DNA of 64,000 nucleotides. It comes from Rhizobium sp. CF122 (lineage in GTDB: Bacteria; Pseudomonadota; Alphaproteobacteria; Rhizobiales; Rhizobiaceae). Below, in pieces: positions 48,067 to 55,174 of this stretch. Below the pieces are notes generated by a model, which worked only from the letters and a program-made list of their open reading frames with translations, searched no databases and had not been told where the DNA came from. The DNA lies in assembly GCF_000282035.1 (NCBI RefSeq), contig NZ_AKKA01000011.1, positions 1-64,000 on the forward strand. Reading direction: 5' to 3'. The translations under genes were made by a program, and so were the position numbers. Each line of letters opens with the position of its first letter. The first letter of the stretch is position 1.

Positions 48067-49074
48067 TCAGTTGAAAAGGCCCGCCACGCAATAAAAGAGC
48101 GCCGAAATAAGCGCGGCAGCCGGGAGCGTGATCACCCAGGCAACGACGATGTTGCCTGCTAGGCCCCAACGGACTGCCGAGACGCGGCGCGCGGCGCCAA
48201 CGCCGATGATCGCGCCAGTGATCGTATGGGTCGTGGAAACCGGAATCCCAAGCCACGTGGCTCCGAAGAGGGTGAGAGCGCCGCCTGTCTCCGCGCAGAA
48301 CCCCTGCATAGGGTTCAGACGGGTGATCTTCGACCCCATGGTATGGACGATTCGCCAGCCGCCGAAGAGTGTCCCAAGCGCCATGGCCGTCTGGCAGGAG
48401 AGCACGACCCAGAGCGGTACGTGGAAGCTTCCCCCGAGATAACCCTGCGAATAGAGAAGTACGGCGATGATGCCCATCGTCTTTTGCGCATCATTGCCGC
48501 CGTGGCCCAGCGAATAAAGAGAGGCGGATACGAATTGCAGGACGCGGAACGTCCGATCGACAGCAAAGGGTGTCTGCCGAACGAAGATCCAGGAGACGAT
48601 AAGCACGAGGAAGAGCGCCAGCATGAAGCCGATCAACGGCGACATGACGATCGCGCCCGCTGTCTTCAGCAGTCCGCTCCACACGATTGAGCTGAAGCCA
48701 ACTTTTGCTAGTCCGGCGCCTACCAGCCCGCCCACCAGAGCATGCGAAGAGCTGGACGGGATGCCGAAGATCCAGGTTACGATATTCCAGACGATCGCGC
48801 CCATCAGTGCCGCGAAGATGATCAGCGGCGTGACGATATTGGGGTCGATGATGCCGGTTCCAAGGGTTTCGGCAACATGGAGACCGAAGAACAGGAACGC
48901 AATGAAATTGAAGAAAGCTGCCCAGACGACGGCATACTGAGGCCGCAGTACGCGCGTGGAAACGATCGTTGCGATCGAATTCGCGGCATCATGCAGGCCA
49001 TTCAGGAAGTCAAAGAACAGCGCGATCGCGATCAGGCCGGCGAGCAGCGGAAAGGCGAGGGTGGCGTCCATCAA
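48067..49074 (-). CDS. pit: PiT-family low-affinity phosphate transporter
   Basis: A 335-residue inner-membrane protein that takes up inorganic phosphate (metal-phosphate) with protons. The two PiT signature repeats are visible: DFLNGLHDAANSIATIVSTR (about residues 22-41) and YSLGHGGNDAQKTMGIIAVL (about 192-211), with about ten membrane segments. Its start overlaps the DUF47 gene stop by 4 bp; the pair is the Sinorhizobium orfA-pit type operon, repressed by PhoB under phosphate limitation in that genus. No Pho box was recognised upstream here. Confidence 0.95.
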   Translation of the reverse strand: MMDATLAFPLLAGLIAIALFFDFLNGLHDAANSIATIVSTRVLRPQYAVVWAAFFNFIAFLFFGLHVAETLGTGIIDPNIVTPLIIFAALMGAIVWNIVTWIFGIPSSSSHALVGGLVGAGLAKVGFSSIVWSGLLKTAGAIVMSPLIGFMLALFLVLIVSWIFVRQTPFAVDRTFRVLQFVSASLYSLGHGGNDAQKTMGIIAVLLYSQGYLGGSFHVPLWVVLSCQTAMALGTLFGGWRIVHTMGSKITRLNPMQGFCAETGGALTLFGATWLGIPVSTTHTITGAIIGVGAARRVSAVRWGLAGNIVVAWVITLPAAALISALFYCVAGLFN

Positions 49075-49712
49075 ACGTTCTCAATCACGATGCCGCTGAT
49101 TTCGTTGGCAACGTCTTCGAAGCGATCAACGACCTTCTCGAGTTCACCGTAGATTTCGCTGCCGATGATGTAGGCCATCGCATTTGACGCGCCGTGACGG
49201 AGGAAGAGTTCCTTCAGGCCGTGATCGTGCAACTCGTCGGAGCGTCCTTCCACGCGGGTAACTTCCTCCGCAATCGCCATGAGCCGCGGAGCGTTGGCGT
49301 TGATGCGATCAAGCAGTGGGATCGCCTCGGCGATGAGATGGGCGGCCTGCACGATTGCCACGCCCATTTCTTGCATGCGTGGATCGAATTGGGTTTGCTC
49401 GAAGAGCCGGATCGTCTTGACAGTCTTGTGCATCATATCGATCGCGTCATCCATCGACTGGATCAGATCCTTGATATCGACACGGTCGAAAGGTGTGATG
49501 AAGCTCCGGCGAACCGCAAGCAGCACCTCGCGGGTGATGTTGTCGGCATCGTTTTCGAGCGCGACGATCCGATCGCAATGCCGCTCGGTATCCTTGCCGG
49601 CGAGCAATTCGTTCAGCGCTTCGGCGGCGCCAACGATCGTCCGGGAATGCTGGGCAAAAAGGTCAAAGAACCGGTCTTCACGCGGCAAAAGTCTACGAAA
49701 CCAGCTGAGCAT
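49071..49712 (-). CDS. DUF47-family (PhoU-like) partner of Pit
   Basis: A 213-residue all-helical protein starting MLSWFRRLLPREDRFFDLF. Typical elements are the opening 'LLP.e..FF.LF', RHCDRIVALENDADNITREV-like E..AD..T..., and FITPFDRVDIKDLIQSMDDA. Family members resemble PhoU and modulate the neighbouring PiT transporter. The ATG at 49712 is preferred to one 19 codons upstream because the family begins here. Confidence 0.92.
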   Translation of the reverse strand: MLSWFRRLLPREDRFFDLFAQHSRTIVGAAEALNELLAGKDTERHCDRIVALENDADNITREVLLAVRRSFITPFDRVDIKDLIQSMDDAIDMMHKTVKTIRLFEQTQFDPRMQEMGVAIVQAAHLIAEAIPLLDRINANAPRLMAIAEEVTRVEGRSDELHDHGLKELFLRHGASNAMAYIIGSEIYGELEKVVDRFEDVANEISGIVIENV

Positions 49713-49910
49713 TCCATCCATCCGTTTGAGAATTTTTAGAAGCTCGTCATAAATTGGCAGGGCTTGCAATTAAAGTGTCACAATTGCACCTGCCAAGATT
49801 CTTTTGCGCCGTGCATTACAATAGGAGCCAGGGAACTTGAGACTTGACTGAGCGTTAAAGTTCTAAGCGTTTTCCAACGCGAGACAGGCAGGAAATGAGA
49901 AGGTGCTGGA

Positions 49911-50345
49911 ATGAAGAAGCTTGCGGTACTGGTATTGGCAATTGCGACGAGCCTGTCGGGCATCGGACCGTCCTTTGCCGAAAATTCGGGTGACGAGCAT
50001 TCGGTTCAAAGCCGCGGCACGTTTGGAGATTCTGGCGCGAGAAACAACCGCAACTACGATCGATGCAGCGTCTATCGTTGCGGTGGCTATCGCCACGGCC
50101 ACTATGGTAGGCGCTACTATCGTGATGACTACTATCGCCGTCACGACAATGATGCCGGCGCTCTGATCGGTGGTCTGGCGGCGGGGGCAATCATCGGCGG
50201 CCTCATTGCTTCACAGCCACGGGTTGGCCCGATCGGCAATTCGCACGTCGATTGGTGTTACAGCCGCTACCGCTCCTATCGGGCATATGACAACACCTAT
50301 CAGCCATATTATGGCCCGCGGCGGCAGTGCTACTCGCCATACTAA
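49911..50345 (+). CDS. BA14K-family secreted protein
   Basis: A 144-residue exported protein. Signal peptide at residues 1-23 ([19 protein letters not shown], ending SFA). A Tyr/Arg/Gly-rich middle, one hydrophobic Gly/Ala helix ([18 protein letters not shown]), and the BA14K C-terminal motif [19 protein letters not shown] with two Cys. BA14K proteins of Brucella are immunoreactive and lectin-like; in rhizobia their role is unclear. GGAA precedes the ATG. Confidence 0.85.
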   Translation: MKKLAVLVLAIATSLSGIGPSFAENSGDEHSVQSRGTFGDSGARNNRNYDRCSVYRCGGYRHGHYGRRYYRDDYYRRHDNDAGALIGGLAAGAIIGGLIASQPRVGPIGNSHVDWCYSRYRSYRAYDNTYQPYYGPRRQCYSPY

Positions 50346-50761
50346 TGGTTGATCAAAGAAACCGGCGGGCCTGTCGATTGGAAATCCTGCCGGTTTTTGC
50401 GGCAGGGTGACCGGGATCATCACCACGCTTCCGGGTCGAGGTTTGCCGCGTTTACGGTGATCGACGAGCTCAAGGTGAGAGGCAAGATCACGTTCGCTCA
50501 GGCGGTTCGTCGTACATATCCTTCAAAAACATGGATTCTCGCCTCTCCTCTTTCCAACAGGCGAGTACAGGTTCATCATGTCATGGCTGTCCCTTGACCT
50601 TTCCGCGCGTCGCTTGAACAGCACGACCTGCTGGGGACGTGGGATGCTTACCGCCGCTTAGCTGTTTCAGCAGGTCCGAACCCGGAACTAACACTGATTT
50701 ATTTGGGATCGGAAGGTTTCGGCGGTCAGGCCTTGTAGGATGCTCAATTTGGAGAGTTCCC
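50346..50761. other. Intergenic region, nothing recognised
   Basis: The 416-bp stretch between the BA14K gene and the small lipoprotein has short open frames but none with a ribosome site or protein-like composition. GGAGAG at its end serves the lipoprotein gene. Confidence 0.5.
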
Positions 50762-50929
50762 ATGATCCGCTTGCACAAGCCAATCGCAGCTTTCGCTTTT
50801 CTCTTGCTCGCCGCAATCAGTTCGTCATGTACCCCCGGTGGGCCGGGGGCCCGCTCGCTGAACGAACCTTTGAACCTCGCCTGCGCGGATGGCTTCAAGG
50901 CCAGAGGCGACGGCTCATGCAGCTTTTAA
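50762..50929 (+). CDS. Small lipoprotein
   Basis: A 55-residue protein with GGAGAG before the ATG. Signal peptide MIRLHKPIAAFAFLLLAAIS ends in a lipobox-like SSSC at residue 23. The mature part is 33 residues with two further Cys (LACADGFKARGDGSCSF). Such tiny lipoproteins are common in rhizobia and have no known role. Confidence 0.65.
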   Translation: MIRLHKPIAAFAFLLLAAISSSCTPGGPGARSLNEPLNLACADGFKARGDGSCSF

Positions 50930-51104
50930 GATCCGAGTAAATGCAATATCGCCCGCGGCTGACAGGCGAACTGACGAAATCCCGCAGGGGATAGGCTGCC
51001 TGATCAGCGGCATCAATGAGGCCTTCGGGCGGTTAAGCTTTCAGCCTCGGGGAACGAATGGGAGCGGGCACGCCGGCTCTGCCTCACTAGGAACCGGCAA
51101 CAAT

Positions 51105-51440
51105 TCAGGATCGCGCCTTCCGCCAGCCAGCAGCTCGCGCGTCTGTCTCGCTGCAAATCCACCGCTCCCCGTGGAGTTGCGATATCTTGGTCTCGTCGTA
51201 ATATTTTTTGCCTAGGACGTGGTAGATCCGCTCGCCAGTGTTGATGCTGACGTTGCCCTTGATGTTGCATGCGCTGGAGAAGGCCGCAAGCGGCGTCGAG
51301 GACGTGAGTAGGTCCGTTCCAACGTAGCCAGCCAGTCCGCCAACGATGATCGCCAGGTAGAAAGTCTGCATGGTGAAAAGCGGCGGTGGCTGCTTCTTTG
51401 TCCGATATCGCGGCGGGGGAAATGAGCGGTGTGTCGGCAT
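51105..51440 (-). CDS. Small exported ExoI-like protein
   Basis: A protein of about 111 residues from the ATG at 51440, or 88 from 51371. The N-terminus contains a membrane or signal segment (MQTFYLAIIVGGLAGYVGTD). The C-terminal 55 residues carry CNIKGNVSINTGERIYHVLG and ERWICSETDARAAGWRKA, a motif found in rhizobial 'succinoglycan biosynthesis ExoI'-like and thermonuclease-like short proteins. No catalytic nuclease core is present, so the exact role is open. The start is uncertain because neither ATG has a good ribosome site. Confidence 0.65.
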   Translation of the reverse strand: MPTHRSFPPPRYRTKKQPPPLFTMQTFYLAIIVGGLAGYVGTDLLTSSTPLAAFSSACNIKGNVSINTGERIYHVLGKKYYDETKISQLHGERWICSETDARAAGWRKARS

Positions 51441-51692
51441 ACCTTTAGCAAAAGAGAATTCCGGCCTTCGCTCAAGGAGAAGTTGCATGAAAGGTGAAGC
51501 ATCCGCTTCCTGATACGATTCCGTAATGGCCCTTTGATCTGTCTTCCTGGACCCTCACGTCAAGCCTGTGGAAGAACGTTCTGGAAACGCTTATTCAGAA
51601 TGGAAAAAGGACATTATTCAGAATGAACCCTCTTGCGATTTTTCTAGGATGGTTCTAAACGACCGCCACGGTTCGATTTTTCGACCGCGTGA

Positions 51693-51766
51693 GGCCTCGT
51701 GGCGGAGTGGTGACGCAGAGGACTGCAAATCCTTGTACCCCGGTTCAATTCCGGGCGAGGCCTCCA
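51693..51766 (+). tRNA. tRNA-Cys (GCA)
   Basis: A 74-base gene with encoded CCA. Acceptor GGCCTCG/CGAGGCC is perfect; the anticodon loop contains GCA (GACTGCAAATCC); the T arm is GGTTCAATTCC. Two copies of TTATTCAGAATG lie 80-100 bp upstream. Confidence 0.95.
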
Positions 51767-52760
51767 ACTCTATTTTCTATCCGTAAGATATTGATTTACG
51801 GCCGGATTTTCTGATCAGGTCGCGTTGACCTATCGCCATGCCGGATCGGGCAGTGGCGTCTTAATCCGATTTTCAGCTTGCTGTCCAATCGCCAGCTGGC
51901 AGCACGTCTCTTGCCGCTTCAATCCCGCGAAATTTGTTTGCAGCGAGCTCGCCAATCCACCTACTCCAATCGGACTAGGACCTAGGTCCATCTGGGCCAA
52001 CTCTTACAACAGCGCTATGCTCCTCTTACTGGTCTGCCGGGGATAACGCGGGGCTTTGAAGGTATCGGACCCACTCCTTGATCAGCTCCATCTTCCTGTC
52101 CGCGGCAGACAGGGCGGGGGTGAGTTTTCTGTCCCAGCAATGCTGAGGGGGCGGCCAAGTTGGTCGCCCTCTCCCGGTCATAGTTACCTCATCCCGCCGA
52201 GCAGCTCGGCGGTCCGGGTCGGACGCTTCTGGAGCGCCATCCCTCCACGGCTAAGCTTCGACGACATTTTCTCCACCGGCATAGTGAAAATCCGCAAGGC
52301 ACTAGCCTACGCGGACGTTTCCCACGACCAACTCGGCGTCGCCGAGTTTTCGGTAGGGTGCTGAAGCTTCATCTTCAGTTCTGAGGAGCGCCTATGAAGT
52401 CGGCGACCAAAATACCGCAACTGGTGGAGCCGTGAACTGCATGCCGACATGCTGGCTATACTGATCGAGGAGGCCCTGTCCAAGGAAGAAGCGTTGCGCC
52501 ACGGCATTCTCATCGACATAGAAGAGGAAACCGAGTTGCAGTAGCCTTCGCCGTAAACCGGGCGGCCCCGGCTGTATTCGGCCCCGGCCGGGTTGTCGAC
52601 TGGGGAGGGGCTGGGGAGGCTCCGGGATCGACCGCGACACGATATAGGTCCCGTTTGACGGCCGCCATTGGAGCTTAAAGGTATGTTTCGTCGTTTGTTC
52701 TTGCCTAAAAAGAACTTCTCGGCCCGCGTTCCAGTCGCTACCTCCACCGCGGCTTGGCGT
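51767..52760. other. Gene-poor region
   Basis: Nearly 1 kb without a gene I can support. One short coherent stretch near 52400-52544 (ending MLAILIEEALSKEEALRHGI...) reads like the end of a small helical protein, but no start codon is in frame before the internal ATG at 52449; it may be a decayed gene. A hairpin of the type GGGCGGCCAA/TTGGTCGCCC lies at about 52149-52172. No transposon ends or tRNA are seen. Confidence 0.4.
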
Positions 52761-52907
52761 TCAGTTGATCCGCTGCAGCGATGGCATCGGTGACACGCCG
52801 GTTGTCGCGATGTTCGGGGCGCTGACCCTCACAAAGGGGATCAGGAGTATGATTGCTAGCAGCGCGCAGATGAAGAAGCTGCCCAGCAGGAGCGGTTTGA
52901 TTGCCAT
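52761..52907 (-). CDS. 48-residue membrane protein
   Basis: MAIKPLLLGSFFICALLAII runs into LLIPFVRVSAP and a short polar tail ending SLQRIN. One hydrophobic N-terminal helix, likely an uncleaved anchor or signal. It lies 71 bp downstream of another tiny membrane protein gene on the same strand, so the two probably form an operon. No family is recognised. Confidence 0.5.
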   Translation of the reverse strand: MAIKPLLLGSFFICALLAIILLIPFVRVSAPNIATTGVSPMPSLQRIN

Positions 52908-52978
52908 GTCCCATCCGTCGAATCGCAAGGAAACGACACTATCGGGACAAAAACTGACAATGGCCTGAAGGTAGGCAG

Positions 52979-53080
52979 TCAGCTTGTTTCACGATCGAAA
53001 AGACCGCAGCAGAAGATGCCAACCAACGTTGCGATGATGAAGAAGTCGAACAACGAAAGATATTCGATAATGTTCGGCAT
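52979..53080 (-). CDS. 33-residue membrane peptide
   Basis: MPNIIEYLSLFDFFIIATLV then GIFCCGLFDRETS, with an excellent GGAGGAG at eight bases. A single membrane helix with two adjacent Cys. It is of the size of KdpF-like small regulators, but kdp genes are absent. It may be a toxin-like or stress peptide; function unknown. Confidence 0.5.
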   Translation of the reverse strand: MPNIIEYLSLFDFFIIATLVGIFCCGLFDRETS

Positions 53081-53280
53081 GGCCTACTCCTCCTCAATTC
53101 CTCCGGTTGCAATAATATCACAGCACGCTCCTTTGTTCCATGAAGGATTGCGCTAGGGCCGCGTCGGCGGCGCTCGCACCCCGAATTCTTGCCGCAGCCA
53201 TTCGCGAAGCCTTGAAAGGCCGCTGTGCTAAGATTAAGAGACGTGCAGACAAAGCCGCTTCTACCGGGCGAGAGGACATA

Positions 53281-53943
53281 ATGAACTTCGAATCAGCACG
53301 CGCAAACATGGTCGACAACCAGCTCCGCACGACGGACGTCACCTCGCATTCCGTGCTGACGGCCTTTCTCACCGTGCCGCGTGAGGTCTTCGTTCCCGAG
53401 AAGGCGAAGCCGCTTGCCTATATCGACAGTGACGTCGAAATCTGTCCGGCAGATGCCGCCAAGCCTGCGCGCTATCTGATGCAGCCGTCGCCGCTTGCAA
53501 AGCTGCTCCAGCTTGCGGCGGTCACGAAGGATGATGTCGTACTCGAGATCGGCGCTGGCAGTGGTTACGTATCGGCTCTTTTTTCGCAGCTTGCCGGTAC
53601 GGTGATCGCGGTTGAGGAAGACGAAACGCTCGCTACGGAAGCCAGGACCAACCTTGCCGGCTACACGAACGTGTCGGTCGTCACAGGCTCACTCAATGCT
53701 GGCAATGCGTCCGGCGCTCCTTATGATCTCATTTTCGTCAGTGGCTCAGTCGAGGAAGTCCCTTCCTCCTTGCTCTCCCAGCTTCGTGACGGTGGCCGTC
53801 TGGTCACGGTACAGGGTTACGGCGGTTCGGCACGCGCGAAGGTCTTTGTGAGCGAGCGCGGCACCGTTTCCGAAAACGTCTACTTCAATGCCTCCGTTAA
53901 GCCGCTTCCTGGTTTTGCCAAGGCGCGCGAATTCGTGTTCTGA
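53281..53943 (+). CDS. pcm: Protein-L-isoaspartate O-methyltransferase family protein
   Basis: A 220-residue SAM-dependent methyltransferase of the PIMT family. Visible: the N-terminal ARANMVDNQLRTTDVTSHSV, VPREVFVPEKAKPLAYID, MQPSPLAKLLQLA and SAM motif I VVLEIGAGSGYVSALFSQL at residues 87-105. The classic family repairs isoaspartate in aged proteins; this alphaproteobacterial subgroup is somewhat divergent and its substrate is not certain. The ATG at 53281 follows GAGAGGA; upstream codons are not coding. A strong terminator follows. Confidence 0.88.
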   Translation: MNFESARANMVDNQLRTTDVTSHSVLTAFLTVPREVFVPEKAKPLAYIDSDVEICPADAAKPARYLMQPSPLAKLLQLAAVTKDDVVLEIGAGSGYVSALFSQLAGTVIAVEEDETLATEARTNLAGYTNVSVVTGSLNAGNASGAPYDLIFVSGSVEEVPSSLLSQLRDGGRLVTVQGYGGSARAKVFVSERGTVSENVYFNASVKPLPGFAKAREFVF

Positions 53944-53970
53944 TCAACAGCTGCGATCACTGATTTTCAA

Positions 53971-53994
53971 CGGGCGCCTTTTGGCGCCCGTCTT
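53971..53994 (+). terminator. Terminator after pcm
   Basis: CGGGCGCC-TTTT-GGCGCCCG followed by TCTTTCTTTC. An 8-bp perfect GC stem with a T-rich tail. Confidence 0.85.
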
Positions 53995-54165
53995 TCTTTC
54001 CGGCCATCGAAACGGGGTGCCAAGCAAGCGTGGCAGAAAGCTGTGCATGGCAGCATTCATTTGATTCGCGATGATTTTTTTCAATCATCGGCTATCCTAA
54101 GGTACGGGTGATTCGGATGCCCATTCCACGCAATCCGGTCGTTTTTCGGAATAACGGGGATAGAT

Positions 54166-55056
54166 ATGGCTCAGCCAAGCGTAGCGCGTGAACCGTCCAT
54201 GGAGGAGATTCTGGCGTCGATCCGCCAGATCATCGAAAGCAATGACCCTGGTGCGGGCAGGGCGCTTTCTGCGTCGCTGCCGGCGGTTTATGGCGCCGAT
54301 GAGGACGATCGTGATTCGGACATTCATTTGACGGTGGACGAGACTTACGCTGGCGTGGAATTCCCTGAACCGGTCTCTCAGCCCGACCCACGTTTCGTCG
54401 CTGCTAACTCGGCGGGCTCGGCTCCTCTGCCGGGGGCGCAGCCGCGTGCCATGTCTCTCGCCGATGTCGCTGCGCGCGTCCGTGCGGCGTCGGAGCGGAA
54501 CGCTGCCCAGTTGCAGCGCGAAGTGCCGCCGGCATTTCGGCAGCCGGACATAAGGAACACAGAACTGAGAGCCGAGGCGTTGGAAGCTCCTCGTGAGATG
54601 CCGATGCCTGCTCCGATGGCTCCGCAACCTGCTGAAGCCGCGACAGCCCCCATTTCAGCTCCTGCGCCAAAAATCGTTGCCGTGCGTCCGCCTGTGGAAG
54701 TACCGTTCGAAATGCCTCAAATTGTTGCCATGGAGCCGCGACCGGCTGTCGTTGAAGTGGCTGAGGTATCCGTTCCCGCCGTTGCCACACCGATGGCGGA
54801 GGAGATGCTGCCAGGCCGCATTGAGGATCAGCAGCAGCCGGCATTGCTCTCGCATGACGCGGGCCTTCAGGTCAGCCGGTCCTTCGAGGAGCTCGCTGCC
54901 GCGATCGATGGCGCCGAACGTCGCTCTCTCGATGAGATTGCGGAAGACATGCTGCGCCCGATGCTGCGCGAATGGCTGGACGACAATCTGCCGACGCTGG
55001 TCGAACGTCTGGTGCGTGAGGAGATCGAACGCGTGGCGCGCGGCCCGCGCCGCTGA
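54166..55056 (+). CDS. popZ: Polar organising protein PopZ (DUF2497)
   Basis: A 296-residue protein that forms a scaffold at the cell pole and anchors the chromosome origin in alphaproteobacteria. The N-terminal conserved helix EPSMEEILASIRQIIESND (residues 9-27) binds client proteins. A long Pro/Ala/Glu-rich disordered linker follows (about 30-235). The C-terminal helices SFEELAAAIDGAERRSLDEI and RPMLREWLDDNLPTLVERLV (about 240-290) drive self-assembly. The linker is long, as in Rhizobiales. Followed by a terminator, then valS, the normal order in this family. Confidence 0.93.
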   Translation: MAQPSVAREPSMEEILASIRQIIESNDPGAGRALSASLPAVYGADEDDRDSDIHLTVDETYAGVEFPEPVSQPDPRFVAANSAGSAPLPGAQPRAMSLADVAARVRAASERNAAQLQREVPPAFRQPDIRNTELRAEALEAPREMPMPAPMAPQPAEAATAPISAPAPKIVAVRPPVEVPFEMPQIVAMEPRPAVVEVAEVSVPAVATPMAEEMLPGRIEDQQQPALLSHDAGLQVSRSFEELAAAIDGAERRSLDEIAEDMLRPMLREWLDDNLPTLVERLVREEIERVARGPRR

Positions 55057-55079
55057 TCGGAAACGCCTTTTCCCAAAGA

Positions 55080-55108
55080 GCCGCTCCGGTCTCCGGGGCG
55101 GCTTTTTT
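55080..55108 (+). terminator. Terminator after popZ
   Basis: GCCGCTCCGG-TCT-CCGGGGCGGC (one G-T pair) followed by six T. Confidence 0.88.
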
Positions 55109-55174
55109 ATTGACTTGCCTGAAGCCATCCTATTTACAACCCGCATCTAAGAACCTCCAGATTTTGGTCCCCAA

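Noticed and set aside
50349-50597. 82-codon frame after the BA14K gene
   Set aside because: Composition is not protein-like, and no start signal was found.
51580-51640. Direct repeat TTATTCAGAATG upstream of tRNA-Cys as an attachment site
   Set aside because: Copies are only about 20 bp apart and outside the tRNA, with no integrase or element between them.
52307-52747. 146-codon minus-strand frame in the gene-poor region
   Set aside because: Ser/Arg-rich with no ribosome site; the plus-strand stretch near 52400-52544 looks more like former coding sequence.
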